Below are positions 49,346-60,800 of a stretch of DNA of 64,000 nt, in pieces. Under the pieces are notes generated by a model, which worked only from the letters and a program-made list of their open reading frames with translations, did no database searches and had not been told where the DNA came from. The stretch is from Perlabentimonas sp041656735. Its GTDB lineage: Bacteria; Bacteroidota; Bacteroidia; Bacteroidales; Tenuifilaceae. The DNA lies in NCBI GenBank assembly GCA_041656735.1, contig JBBACY010000014.1, positions 1 to 64,000 on the forward strand, in the 5' to 3' direction. How positions within the stretch are numbered: position 1 is the stretch's first letter; the number at the start of each line of letters is the position of its first letter. A program made the position numbers and the translations under genes.

Positions 49346-51637
49346 TTATAATCTTTTAATAAAAGCACTTCTATGCCCCAATCTAACTACCCTGCCTAAA
49401 TCTTCACTGGCCTGTTCGTAGGTAACATATTGTCCTGCAAAGTACCTGTAAAAATCATCATTCCCTTTCACAACAATTAAATCAATGCCACTAAGCCGAT
49501 TATTCTCGAGCGGTTTTTTTAGGGCAAGCACTTGTATTCCGTATAGACAATCGGCCTTAGACTTAGCTACTCCTACACTACTAGAAGCAGATGGAACTAA
49601 ACGTTTCACAAACGAATCTTTATACCCTATCGCCTTAAGTTTTTGTTGTATTTCAATTGCTTCGCTATGCGTAGCAACCGCTCCAACAGTATAACGGCAG
49701 TAGCCATCATTACCTTTTGTAATAGTTAACCCCTCAATATTTTTAAAATGATTTGCGTGTACTGGAACAAGTAGCGCCATAATTTGAACGGTAAATCCGC
49801 CATCACTAAACACTGTTTCGCTTACCTCAGCAACATACGTCTCCTTACGAACAGCAGAGACTTGCTCCCTTTCGGGTTTAACCTGATTTAGCTCTTCAGC
49901 CTTCTTCTTTTCATCTACTACTGGTTTATTAATGGCAACGGACGCTTCCTCAACAACGGCAATTTCCTCAATAACGGCAATTTCCTCTACAATAGTTTGC
50001 ACAGGCTCTGTGTCAGCCACGCTCTCCACTATTTCCTCAACAATATTTTCAGCTAGCGCAAGCGCAGGCTCTTCCTCTGGTTCATTGAAAATGGCCACCA
50101 GGTTTACTTCTAAATTCTGATTGACTGCATCGTCTGCTACTGCCAAAATCGTTTCAAAATCCTCAAAACCATCACCCTTTGCCTCAACCCGATACTCGCC
50201 AGGCAGCAACTTTTTCGAGAATGATTTTTCGGCAACAGTTTTGGTAATTTCGGCAACTGGTTCAACCGACTCGGTATTAAATATCGAAATTTTAACATTG
50301 GATACTCCATCGGGTTCCTGCCCAATTACAGCAATATTTCCATGAATATTAACCAATGGTATAATTTTCATTTCGTAAATATCCTGTGGCCCTAAAGCAT
50401 CGGGTTTTGATAGAGTCATTAAACCATTTGTAAGGCTAAGTGGGTAGTAAAACAGGTTGTCGTCGGAATTATTTATTGGGTATCCTAAATTCACAGGTTC
50501 ACCCGAGCCATTTAAATCAATATAAAAAATATCGTACCCACCAATACTTGAATGCCCTTTAGAGCTAAAGAACAAGTACCTACCATCGGGTGTAACGAAT
50601 GGAGATTCCTCATCAAATTTGGTGTTAACTCTTGGCCCTAGGTTAACCACATTTTCCCATTGCTCCTTGTTGTTGAGCGTTGCTTTATATATATCCAATC
50701 CGCCGCTCCCCTCGGGTCTATCGCTAGTAAAATACAACGTTTTACCATCGGGAGACACAGCCGCATGCGTTTCGTTAAACTTTTTGCTGGTAATGGGCTT
50801 CTTTAGTTTTTTCGACCTTACCCAACCCTCATCGTAAAACGTATCGTAAATCTGCTTTGTACTCGAAAAATCATCAACCATATAAAGCCACGTGCCATCG
50901 TATGATAAAGATGATGTTTTTAAAAACCCTCCACGTATATCGTCCGTAATGCGAACAGGCTTTTGCCACTCGCCACTCTTTTTACGTGAAACGTAAATAT
51001 CGTAACGTGCTCCTTTTTTTGTGGTATAGGCTAGTGTGCTGCCATCGCCCGAAATTACGGCATTAAAATTTTGATCCTTGTTATTAATAATGCTACCAAG
51101 ATTTACGGTGCTCAACCCAATACCTTCGGCCATGAGAGCGGGAGCCATTCTGCACGTTTGTATCCTCTTGTCAACATCGTTTATTCTTGGGTCTTCGAGT
51201 TTTAAAAAACCTTTAAACGTATTGAATGAAGCTATTGCCTCTTGAAACTGTTCATTAATCTGGTATGCAACTCCCAAATAGTAATGAGCATCAATAGGAG
51301 AATTAAGTTCCTTAATGGCTCGTGAATCAAAATCGACTGATGCGCTTTCGGCCGCTTCCTTAAAATAATGGAGTGCAAGGTCCTTACTATCCACAATAGA
51401 TAAATAGCACATTCCTATTTTAAATTTCAAATTGGCACTGGAGGGTGCCATCTTAAGAGCCTCACCATATTTTTTTACGGCTTTATCGTACTGTTTATCG
51501 TACAAAAAATCTTCGGCCTCAAGTTCTTTAGAATAAATTATATTCCAATTCTGAGAAAATATGAGTACGCTTTGCAGTAAAAAAGCCACCAAAAGCACAA
51601 ACCTTAGCATACGGTTGTAGGTTTTGTTTCTATTCAT
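49346..51637 (-). CDS. TPR/beta-propeller cell-envelope protein with two SPOR domains (PorE-like)
   Basis: 763 aa. Signal peptide; TPR helices (about 38-150); PD40 propeller repeats (YTTKKGARYDIYVSRK, AVSPDGKTLYFTSDRPEGSGGLDIYK, FVTPDGRYLFFSSKGHSSIGGYDIFY) to about 390; a carboxypeptidase-regulatory-like domain (410-500); an acidic low-complexity stretch (E/A/V rich); and two SPOR-like repeats at about 614-690 and 699-763 (FTVQIMALLVPV, YGIQVLALKKPL). The first four parts equal PorE of the type IX secretion system, whose OmpA-type domain is absent here; tandem SPOR would bind denuded peptidoglycan instead. TraB/GumN gene follows. Confidence 0.88.
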   Translation of the reverse strand: MNRNKTYNRMLRFVLLVAFLLQSVLIFSQNWNIIYSKELEAEDFLYDKQYDKAVKKYGEALKMAPSSANLKFKIGMCYLSIVDSKDLALHYFKEAAESASVDFDSRAIKELNSPIDAHYYLGVAYQINEQFQEAIASFNTFKGFLKLEDPRINDVDKRIQTCRMAPALMAEGIGLSTVNLGSIINNKDQNFNAVISGDGSTLAYTTKKGARYDIYVSRKKSGEWQKPVRITDDIRGGFLKTSSLSYDGTWLYMVDDFSSTKQIYDTFYDEGWVRSKKLKKPITSKKFNETHAAVSPDGKTLYFTSDRPEGSGGLDIYKATLNNKEQWENVVNLGPRVNTKFDEESPFVTPDGRYLFFSSKGHSSIGGYDIFYIDLNGSGEPVNLGYPINNSDDNLFYYPLSLTNGLMTLSKPDALGPQDIYEMKIIPLVNIHGNIAVIGQEPDGVSNVKISIFNTESVEPVAEITKTVAEKSFSKKLLPGEYRVEAKGDGFEDFETILAVADDAVNQNLEVNLVAIFNEPEEEPALALAENIVEEIVESVADTEPVQTIVEEIAVIEEIAVVEEASVAINKPVVDEKKKAEELNQVKPEREQVSAVRKETYVAEVSETVFSDGGFTVQIMALLVPVHANHFKNIEGLTITKGNDGYCRYTVGAVATHSEAIEIQQKLKAIGYKDSFVKRLVPSASSSVGVAKSKADCLYGIQVLALKKPLENNRLSGIDLIVVKGNDDFYRYFAGQYVTYEQASEDLGRVVRLGHRSAFIKRL

Positions 51638-52063
51638 TTAATATCCTAACATTTAACACAAATGTAATATATTAAGGTGTACGCTATACTTTTATTTGAT
51701 AAATAGAGCATTTTATGCAGTAAAAGCGGCACGTATAGAGGCGAATAAACACAAACACTCGTTTTTGCTTGTAAAATAGTTCAAAAACAAAACTTACAAT
51801 ACATATTATTGTGGCAAAATATTGGGTAAAACAACCCTCTCAGGAAATTAACTTAAAGAATAAAGTAGAGCATCAAAAATACAAACCCATTTATAACAAT
51901 CTAATAATCAAAACACATCCATCAATCTAATACAAACCAAATATCATTAGCTAGTTTGAAAACAATTTACATTGAAATTTTAACTGCCAATACAAAAGAT
52001 ATTCATTTTAAACCGTAAAAAACAACAAAAGGGAACAACAAATCGGGCATACTTTAACGCCAA
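51638..52063. other. Intergenic stretch, no gene seen
   Basis: 426 nt, strongly AT-rich, between the PorE-like gene and the single receiver. No frame of useful length and no recognised RNA. Confidence 0.5.
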
Positions 52064-52429
52064 CTACTTTGAGAGGTAGATGAAAATTTTTTCGCGTAAA
52101 TCTTCAGAATTGAAGGGTTTTGGCACATAATCTAATGCACCTAATTCAATAGCCTTATTAATGCTCGTTTCATCGTTTCGGGCCGAAAGAACTATTACCG
52201 GGATGTTGTTTTTCTCTGCGGATTTTGCTGCTAAGAACTCAAACCCATCCATAACTGGCATCATAATATCAAGAATAACCAGATCGAGATTACCTCCATT
52301 CAACAACTCTAAAGCCTCCTTTCCGTTAGAAGCCATAACAACCTCAAACCCCCAATCGGTGAGGAGCGAATCAATTAAAACTCGATTATAGTAAACATCA
52401 TCTACAAGTAATACTCGTTTCAAATACAT
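52064..52429 (-). CDS. Single-domain response regulator (CheY-like)
   Basis: 121 aa, receiver domain only. LLVDDVYYNR gives the acidic pair, LVILDIMMPVMDG the phosphorylated Asp (about 54), VLSARND the conserved Ser/Thr-like position and YVPKPF the Lys. No output domain, so it would act through protein contact. No kinase gene is adjacent; the soluble GAF kinase at 27692 is one possible partner, but that is a guess. Confidence 0.93.
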   Translation of the reverse strand: MYLKRVLLVDDVYYNRVLIDSLLTDWGFEVVMASNGKEALELLNGGNLDLVILDIMMPVMDGFEFLAAKSAEKNNIPVIVLSARNDETSINKAIELGALDYVPKPFNSEDLREKIFIYLSK

Positions 52430-52520
52430 AGCAATAAGGCAATTGGATTAATATATGTATAAATATAGATAATTATTTTCAATTAATGCTTTGTTTGTTC
52501 TAAGTGACATAAAATAAAAA

Positions 52521-52556
52521 TAGCAAGCTGAGGTTCTGCAGAACCCCGGCTTGCTA
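52521..52556 (-). terminator. Terminator behind the ACP-like gene
   Basis: TAGCAAGC (52521-52528) and GCTTGCTA (52549-52556) form an 8-bp stem around a smaller palindrome GGTTCTGCAGAACC. On the minus strand it is followed by TTTTTATTTTA. Confidence 0.8.
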
Positions 52557-52622
52557 ACTATTTATTCTTAAACAACGCTAGTAATTATAGGCAGAAATTT
52601 CTGGCTATCGAACTTTCTAAAA

Positions 52623-52892
52623 TTATGCTGTAAGCCTTAGCCTCATCTCAGATTTCATTTCGGCATGCACCAGCAAGGCAAGTTGATCCAGTCGAACGAG
52701 ATCATTTTCTATTCCAACTTTCAACTTAATATCAAAGGTAGTTTCAATAAGGTAAATCAATAAATTTAAATCCCACCCATCAAGGCCAATGTCCTTACGT
52801 AAATCGGCATTATGGTAATTTACAATATCCTTTACCCTAAAGTTCACCATTAAAATCCAACGAATTTTACTATATATATCAGAAACAGCCAT
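52623..52892 (-). CDS. Acyl-carrier-like protein lacking the phosphopantetheine serine
   Basis: 89 aa, normal acyl carrier size. Helices as in ACP, and LRKDIGLDGWDLNLLIYLIETTFDIKL aligns with the usual LxxDLGLDSLDxVELxxxLExxFxIxI; the Ser that carries the 4'-phosphopantetheine is replaced by Gly (D-G instead of D-S). Unless another residue is used, it cannot be charged with the prosthetic group. It may be a structural or regulatory ACP-like protein. The gene stands alone and has its own terminator. Confidence 0.75.
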   Translation of the reverse strand: MAVSDIYSKIRWILMVNFRVKDIVNYHNADLRKDIGLDGWDLNLLIYLIETTFDIKLKVGIENDLVRLDQLALLVHAEMKSEMRLRLTA

Positions 52893-53190
52893 ACGTTACA
52901 AGTATTAAAAAAAAACAAATAAAATAATTAAATTTAGTATTGAGCAAACGCTATGCCAACTAAACTGAGCAAAATATATTATTTATATAAATGTTTCAAC
53001 CTTTCCACAATCATTATTCCATTTCAAATCATCTTGTGAAGCATTAAACCTTTTAAAATTTATTAATTCATATATCATACTCTTTGGTCAATTTCAAGGG
53101 TACCTCTCCCATATTTAAAACAGAAGGAAATATTAGCAGGGCTACATAAACAATACACATGGTGCTTTGTTTTACAAAAAACTTACTATT

Positions 53191-55404
53191 ATGACAGAAA
53201 AACATATTTATCCCGTTACCGGAATGTCGTGCGCAGGCTGCTCTTCTAGTGTTGAAAGTATGCTTAAAAGTGTTGATGGCGTGCTAGATGCAGGCGTAAA
53301 CCTTGCAAACCAAACGGCTTGGGTAAATTTCAACACTCAAAAAGTTACACCAAAAACATTGCAACAGGCAATACGTTCGGTGGGTTACGATTTGCTTATT
53401 AGCAACGAATTTAACAAAGATGCAACCGATAATATAAGGCTAAAAGAGGCCCATTCTTTAAAGATGAGAATATTTTGGGCGGCCAGCCTTACCATACCCG
53501 TTTTTGTGCTGGGAATGTTCTTTATGAACTGGCAGTATTCGCCCATAATTTCGCTCGTATTTGCCACACCCATCATATTTTGGTTTGGCCGCGGTTTCTT
53601 TATTAACGCATGGAAACAGGCACGCCACGCACAAGCAAATATGGACACCCTTGTTGCCCTGAGTACCGGTATTGCATACACCTACAGTGTGTTCAACACT
53701 TTATACCCCAGCTTTATGGTTAGTCGAGGCATAGAGCCTCATGTTTATTTCGAATCGGCTTCGGTTATTATTACATTTATACTACTTGGGAAATGGCTCG
53801 AAGAGCGTGCAAAAGGAAAAACATCGTCCTCAATAAGAAAGTTAATGGGTCTGCAACCCAGCACCGTAACCGTTGTTGACAATCTTGTTTACCGAGAGGT
53901 TGGAATTGCTGAACTTCAAATTGGACAGCATGTTCTGGTTAAACCTGGTGGAAAAGTTCCAGTGGATGGCACCGTTATTCAGGGCACATCATATGTTGAC
54001 GAAAGCACCATAACCGGCGAGCCTATGCCAGTAGAAAAATCGAGTGGGAATAAAGTTTTTGCTGGCACAGCCAATCAGAAGGGAACACTTACCGTTTCGG
54101 CAGAACAGGTTGGCTCTGAAACTATTTTAAGCCGAATAGTTCAAATGGTTGAAGAGGCGCAAGGCTCAAAAGCCCCGGTACAGAAGTTAGCCGATAAGGT
54201 GGCAAGCATTTTTGTTCCGGTAGTAATGGGTATCGCCCTAATTAGCTTTGCTGGGTGGGTAATTTGGGGAGGCGAACTAGGTGTTGTTCACGGAATTGTT
54301 GCCATTGTTACCGTTATGGCAATAGCATGCCCTTGTGCTATGGGACTTGCAACCCCAACGGCTATTATGGTTGGTATGGGAAAAGGCGCCGAAAACAATG
54401 TGCTTATAAAAGATGCGCAGAGTTTAGAAACAGCTCACAAGATAAATACCGTTGTGCTAGATAAAACGGGCACCATAACCGAGGGTAAGCCAATGGTTAC
54501 TGATGAACTGTGGTTTACCGATAACAACAATTCATCGGGTTTAAAGCAAATCCTTTTCTCTATTGAAAACCAGTCTGAACACCCCATTGCACAAGCCGTA
54601 GCACAATATTATACTGAAAATAGCACAACTCCTATTTCCATTAATAATTTTGAAGCCCTATCGGGTTTAGGAGTAAAAGCAAGCTTAGACAACGAGAACT
54701 ATCTTATTGGGAATAAAACATTAATGCTAGAGCAGAACGTGAACATACCTGCTGAGGCGAACAGTAAGCTGGATAGCCTAAGTTCTGACGGTAAAACCGT
54801 TATCCTTTTTGCCAAAGCAAACAATGTTTTAGGCCTTATAGCTGTTGCCGATAAAGTGAAAAGCACATCAGTCAATGCCATTAAAACACTTATAAGTATG
54901 GGTATTGAGCCAATAATGATGACAGGTGACAACGAGCAAACCGCTAAGCTTGTAGCTTCTCAGGTGGGAATAAAGCGTGTAATGGCCTCAATGCTGCCAC
55001 ACCAAAAAGCCGAGCAAATAAAGAAGCTGCAAAGCGAAGGCAAAATTGTGGCTATGGTAGGCGATGGCATTAACGACTCACATGCACTTGCACAGGCCGA
55101 CGTAAGCATTGCCATGGGCAAAGGTTCGGACATTGCTTTAGATGTTGCCAAAATAACTTTAATATCATCCGATTTAAACCATATACCCACGGCAATTACG
55201 CTTTCAAAAAAAACGATGAGAACCGTGCGACAGAATCTTTTCTGGGCATTTGTTTACAATATAATCGGAATACCCTTGGCTGCAGGGGTTCTGTACCCCA
55301 TAATCGGATTTCAATTCGACCCAATGATAGCAGGTATTGCCATGGCTCTTAGCTCCGTATCGGTAGTTAGCAATAGCCTCCGACTAAGAACTGTTACCAT
55401 TTAG
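53191..55404 (+). CDS. copA: Copper-exporting P1B-type ATPase
   Basis: 737 aa from the ATG at 53191; an upstream TTG in frame adds eight unlikely residues. N-terminal heavy-metal domain with GMSCAGC (CxxC), eight membrane helices, TGE actuator motif (TITGEPMPVEK), the ion-binding CPC in AIACPCAMGLATPTA, phosphorylated Asp in DKTGTITEG, and GDGINDSHALAQAD. CPC and CxxC are those of Cu(I) exporters. It stands alone; no regulator or chaperone gene is next to it. Confidence 0.95.
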   Translation: MTEKHIYPVTGMSCAGCSSSVESMLKSVDGVLDAGVNLANQTAWVNFNTQKVTPKTLQQAIRSVGYDLLISNEFNKDATDNIRLKEAHSLKMRIFWAASLTIPVFVLGMFFMNWQYSPIISLVFATPIIFWFGRGFFINAWKQARHAQANMDTLVALSTGIAYTYSVFNTLYPSFMVSRGIEPHVYFESASVIITFILLGKWLEERAKGKTSSSIRKLMGLQPSTVTVVDNLVYREVGIAELQIGQHVLVKPGGKVPVDGTVIQGTSYVDESTITGEPMPVEKSSGNKVFAGTANQKGTLTVSAEQVGSETILSRIVQMVEEAQGSKAPVQKLADKVASIFVPVVMGIALISFAGWVIWGGELGVVHGIVAIVTVMAIACPCAMGLATPTAIMVGMGKGAENNVLIKDAQSLETAHKINTVVLDKTGTITEGKPMVTDELWFTDNNNSSGLKQILFSIENQSEHPIAQAVAQYYTENSTTPISINNFEALSGLGVKASLDNENYLIGNKTLMLEQNVNIPAEANSKLDSLSSDGKTVILFAKANNVLGLIAVADKVKSTSVNAIKTLISMGIEPIMMTGDNEQTAKLVASQVGIKRVMASMLPHQKAEQIKKLQSEGKIVAMVGDGINDSHALAQADVSIAMGKGSDIALDVAKITLISSDLNHIPTAITLSKKTMRTVRQNLFWAFVYNIIGIPLAAGVLYPIIGFQFDPMIAGIAMALSSVSVVSNSLRLRTVTI

Positions 55405-55951
55405 CAACTTAAAGTAATTGCAAGGGGTAATCATCGGTTTAATTTCGAATAAAAATTAAATTTGATGCATACGGTTATGCTTTAAATGGTGCTATTCACA
55501 AAAAATGGCATTTTCACTGATTGCCCTTTTTATATAAACTTTAGCCTTCATGTAAAGCCTGTTTTTCGAGTCAAAAAAGTCAGGTTCAGAGCATAAATAA
55601 TCCTTTTAATAATCCAGATAAAACTACAATATTATGGCAGTGATTTCTCCGTTGTCGCTCTTGTCTTCGCTCACTTTCGACCCTAAAATTATATAACTTT
55701 AAAACAATAAGTTAAAGATAAAAATGCTTAAATTTGAATGTCCCAACACAATGTTTAATCTATGCTTGTTAGGAAAAACAATAAAAAGCGGAATATATGA
55801 AACAACTAAGTATTGCTGGCGCAGGAAACTCTCCATTAATGGGTAATTATTACTATGCCATAGTTTAGTTTTATAAACTATTGAAACGCTCACGATAATA
55901 AACGCAACTTTCAGGATAAACAAATTGTTTATTCGGCATCTAATAGGCACT
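55405..55951. other. Intergenic stretch, no gene seen
   Basis: About 550 nt between copA and the tam genes. Frames on either strand are short and without resemblance. TAACTTTA near 55690 recalls a -7 box but lies too far away to assign. Confidence 0.45.
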
Positions 55952-57787
55952 ATGTTAAAATTCTTATTACGCTTTATCGTTATATCCGCACTCTTTTGCG
56001 TTCAATCCACGGGGGTTTATGCACAGAATAATTATGAGGTACGCAAAATAAACTTTAAGGGTAATAAAACCCTCGATAAAAAATTTATTTTGGAGCGTAT
56101 GGCGATGAAGGAAGTTTCGTGGCTTCAAAAAAAACTCACTAAGAAAGAACCCTATCTATATAATAACGAATTGATAAACCTTGATTTGGAAAGATTAAAA
56201 CGTATTTATCAGTCCGAAGGATTTATCGATGTAAAAGTTAATCTCCAACCCCTAAAAATCAACCAAAAGAAAAGAACCGTAAAACTTACCATTGAAATAG
56301 AAGAAGGTGAACCAGTAATAGTTGATAGTATTAGTTTTAAATTGGCAGGCGAAGCCGATAATGTTAAGATGGATTCCCTTACTAAAAAAGTTTTGCGCAA
56401 AATCAATCTAGGACAAGGCAACCGCTTTAGAGACGACGCCCTGATGGATGACATCATGGTCATTGAAAATGCGTTCAAAAATATGGGCTATGCCTATGCC
56501 TCCTCATCTTACGATTTATACCTCCGCCCTACTCAGCGCCTTACCGGCATTCACTACCTAATCAGTCCAGGGCAATTATCATACATTGGTCCCACTAGTA
56601 TTGAAGGGAATAAGCATGTGAAAGAAAAATTTATTCGCAAGCAGCTAAAATACAAGGAGGGAGACCTTTACAATCGTTCATTATTGGAGAAGACCCGTAA
56701 AAACCTCTACTTTTTACAGATGTTCCGCGTGGTTTCGGTATTGCCGCAAATGGGCGAGGACTCGTTACGAAATCCTATACCTATAAAACTTTATGTTGAA
56801 GAAGCGCCTCGCCTAAACGCACGGGTAGGTTTGGGTTACGGAACAGAAGATAAGTTTCGCACCTTTCTAGATCTCACCTACCTTGGGTTTCTCGGTAATG
56901 CACGGCGGCTTAATCTTCAGGTAAAACACTCCGAAATATTACCCTATTCGGTCAGCCTACGCTGGATTCAACCTCGCTTTTTTAACGATCGCAGCACCAT
57001 TGAGCTAAACCCCTACCTAAACCGCACAAAAGAACCGGGGTACGACACCCGCACTTATGGTTTGAAGGTACCCTTTGGTTATGAATTTATTCCTCGTTGG
57101 AACAGTTCCCTATCCTATTATTTTGAAAATGTGGAACAATCCATAGAGCCCAACGATCCTGACTTCATAGAACGAACCTCCGACAAATTTCCATACAATA
57201 AATCGGGGATTATTATTGGTACAAGCTTTGATAACTCAAGACCTCAATTTTCGCCAACCAAGGGAAGCAATGTATCCGTGGCCTTTAAGGTAAATGGGTA
57301 TATTTTTGGCAGCGATTTCAGCTACACCCGTTTATGGGCAAACTTTCGCACCTATCAACAAATAGGAGATTTCACTCTGGCTTTTAAACTGATGATTGGA
57401 GGCATTATTTCATCCAATTCCAGCAAATTCATTCCTGTGGAAGACCGATTTTACTCCGGTGGAGGCTCCTCGGTGCGAGGATGGAACCGCGCAGAGCTTG
57501 GCCCAAAACGCGAGAGTGGAACTCCTAGGGGCGGAAGTAGTATCCTTGAAAGCAGTTTAGAGGTTCGTTTCCCCTTGTTCTGGCGCCTAAGTGCTGTGGC
57601 TTTTATCGATGCCGGTAATACTTGGCTACAAGAATACTCGTATCGGTTAAATGACCTTGCTTATGCCGTGGGTCCTGGTCTTCGCATTAAAACACCCATT
57701 GGCCCTGTGCGTTTTGATGTTGGTTTTCCTGTTTGGAATGAGAAAAAAAAGCCGCAATTTTTTATTAGTGTTGGACAAGCTTTTTAG
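55952..57787 (+). CDS. BamA/TamA-family outer membrane assembly protein
   Basis: 611 aa from the ATG at 55952, which starts the signal peptide MLKFLLRFIVISALFCV. POTRA domains (YEVRKINFKGNKTLDKKFIL; ISPGQLSYIGPTSIEGNKHVKEKFI) precede the 16-stranded barrel with the Omp85 motif VRGWNRAELGP and end ISVGQAF, an aromatic C-terminus. The true BamA of Bacteroidota is longer; together with the tamB gene 22 nt downstream this one is likely TamA/TamL, a partner in outer membrane protein or lipid transport. Confidence 0.93.
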   Translation: MLKFLLRFIVISALFCVQSTGVYAQNNYEVRKINFKGNKTLDKKFILERMAMKEVSWLQKKLTKKEPYLYNNELINLDLERLKRIYQSEGFIDVKVNLQPLKINQKKRTVKLTIEIEEGEPVIVDSISFKLAGEADNVKMDSLTKKVLRKINLGQGNRFRDDALMDDIMVIENAFKNMGYAYASSSYDLYLRPTQRLTGIHYLISPGQLSYIGPTSIEGNKHVKEKFIRKQLKYKEGDLYNRSLLEKTRKNLYFLQMFRVVSVLPQMGEDSLRNPIPIKLYVEEAPRLNARVGLGYGTEDKFRTFLDLTYLGFLGNARRLNLQVKHSEILPYSVSLRWIQPRFFNDRSTIELNPYLNRTKEPGYDTRTYGLKVPFGYEFIPRWNSSLSYYFENVEQSIEPNDPDFIERTSDKFPYNKSGIIIGTSFDNSRPQFSPTKGSNVSVAFKVNGYIFGSDFSYTRLWANFRTYQQIGDFTLAFKLMIGGIISSNSSKFIPVEDRFYSGGGSSVRGWNRAELGPKRESGTPRGGSSILESSLEVRFPLFWRLSAVAFIDAGNTWLQEYSYRLNDLAYAVGPGLRIKTPIGPVRFDVGFPVWNEKKKPQFFISVGQAF

Positions 57788-57809
57788 TATGTTTTCAATA
57801 AAAATTTGA

Positions 57810-60800
57810 ATGAAAAAAGTCATAACATATACTTTAAAAACTCTAGGATGGATAATCCTGGGCATAATGACTTTTTTACTGCTGGTAGCTTTGTTGATTC
57901 AAACCTCTTTTGTAAAGAAAAAGATTGCCTCTATTGCCGAGAAACAGGCCAATACCTTTATTAATGGCGAAGTGACGCTGGGCGAAATCAATGGCAATTT
58001 TTTTACAGGAATAAGCCTTAAAAACCTACTTATTACCTATGAAGGTGATACTATTGGCTATTTTAAGGAAATTAGTGCAACCTACAATTTATTACCACTA
58101 ATTGGCGGAAAATTTGATGTGCGCAGCGTTCTATTGCGCGACCCTCGCATCTTCCTAAAGCAAATTAATGATTCCACTTGGAATGTTCAGCAACTAATTA
58201 AACCGTCGACTAAAACTACGGAAACCGACACAACCACAAGTAATTTTGCCATTAATCTTGCCAAACTCCAACTTGCGGATGGAACTATTCACATCAATTC
58301 ACTGGACACGCTTATTCCCCGTGAAGTTAACCAGCTTAAAATAATACTTTCCGGTTCATATAGTGCTGATGCCCAGTCTTTGAAAATGGATGAATTTTCG
58401 TTCAATACACTGCACCCTGATATTTCGCTCGAAAAATTAGTTTTCAACCTCACGCGCAACAAGGAATCCATCGTATTAAAAGATTTTGCACTTAAAACAA
58501 TCAAAAACCAATTGCAAGGTGATGCTGATTATGCCGAAGCACCTGAACGTAAAGGGAATGCCAACTTTAAAAGTGCACCAATAAAATTGAGCGAATTTGA
58601 ATTTGTGCTGCCCGACTTTCAGCTTCCAGCAACGCCAATATTCACGCTCGAAGCACACCTACGCGATGAAGGAGTTAAGGCAGTAATCCAGGTTGAAGAC
58701 AAAGGCCAAAAAATCTACTTCAATTTGGTTTCAGAAAATTTATACACATTTATTTTCAATCCGAAGGATACCGAATTAGAATACTCAATTGACGGAACCC
58801 TCGAAAAAATCGACCTGGCCTACTGGCTGAATAATCCAGAGTTAAATTATCTGATTAACGGAAAACTCAAGGCTAACGGACGAGGAACCGATTTGGCAAC
58901 AGCAAAAATAAATTTAACTGCCGATTTTAAGGATTTGATACTACAGGAGCGCCCTGTTAACAAGCTGGTGATGAATTTTAATCTTGACCACGGAAACCTC
59001 TCGGGTTTTGCGCAAGGCAAGGGCGAATTTGGGGAGTTTGAGTTGCTACCCGAAATTCAACAAATACAAAACAATCCAACCTATCAAATAAAACTTACCA
59101 CACAAAAACTGAACATAGCCGCCATAACTGGGAACGACAGTCTGCAATCGTCCATCAATATGGTGGCAAATATTCGTGGTAGCGGTTTCGAGCCTGAAAA
59201 ACTAGCATTAACGGCCAACCTAGTGGTAAAAAACTCCACGATTGCGCAAATAGAAGTGGATACCCTATTTGCGAACGCAAAGTACAGCAACCAGAACATT
59301 ACCATAGACTCACTGCTGCTGCAAACAGAATCTGTCATTTTAAGCGCGCATGGCAATTACAATATGAGAGGTAATTCGGCTATGGATTTAAAAGCACAGT
59401 TCAGCGGACTGGAAGAATTCAAGGCATTTATCCCTATAGATTCGCTTCAAACCAGCGGGGTTATTCTTGCCTCTATACGTGGAACTCGTGATTCGTTAAG
59501 TTTACAAACGAACCTACATTTTGCACAAACCACCTATCCCGGTTATAAAGTGGATACTATAAATGTGGATGCCCAAGCTTTTATTATTGGTGCAAATACC
59601 ACTGCCCAGGTAAAATTGCAGGCATTGAACCTAAGCAGTAATGCCATAAATTTGGACTCTATTATAATGAATGTGGATGCCAGCATGGATTCCATTTTTG
59701 TGGATGGTCGAATTAATAATCCCGTGTTGCGCACCAGCATAAAAGCAGGAATTACTCTAGGAGAGGTTCTGAGCATCACCCTTGCCGACCTAATTCTTGA
59801 TTATAAGAACCAGCATTGGGCTTTACAATCGCCCCCGGCAAGTATTAAAATTGCTGCCGACAGTTACACCGTGAATAACTTTGTTTTTGCCACAAGTTCG
59901 GCCGATAGTGCACAAACCATAAAAGCAGATGGTACCATTCGGCGTAATGGAATAGAAGATTTTTCTCTTGAAGTTTCAAAAATTGACCTCGCAAAGTTAG
60001 CCGAAATGAGTGATGAGGAGATGGATGCCTCCGGTTTATTCAATTTAAAGATAACCCTGACCGGCAACGCCAGTAACCCAAAAATAGCTGGTGTGTTTGC
60101 GGTTGATAATGCTGTAATGAATAGCTATAAATTCACTCAATTTGATGGTACATTTAATATTGATGACGACAAGCTAAAAGTTGAAGCCTTGGTTATTCCG
60201 CAGGATAGCGGAAGGGTAGAATTATCTGGAACAATGCCGCTGAAAATACAAATGGATAGCCTAAGTGTGAAATTCAATCCTTCGGATCCATTAGAGGGAC
60301 TTATCAAAATTAAGCAATTCCCGTTGGCCATACTTCAAACCTTAAATATTACGGAGAATATTGCGGGCTATGCAGAAGCCGAAATTAAAATTGGAGGCAC
60401 CATTGAGGCGCCAAAACCCGATGGATATTTCAGATTGGTAGATGCGGCGGTTAAAGTTCCTGAGTATGGCGTTGACTACCAAAGCATTGCACTAAATATT
60501 AACTTTACGCCCGAAAAAGTTACCATCGATACCTTTAACATAAAATCAAAGGATGGTACCATGAAGGCAACGGGCGAAGTTAACTTCAATTCCGATTTTT
60601 ATAAGGGCGATATAAACGATTCTAAAATCAACATTATATTTAATCGATTTAACCCCGTAAATCACAAGCAATTCAATATGCAACTGTCGGGAGATGCCAG
60701 CCTCCAAGGTAAAGCCGGAGATGTGGTATTTGAGAGCGACCTCACAATTCCTCAATCTAGATTCAATTTGCCAGCTGTTCTTAGTCTTTTTGGTAAATTA

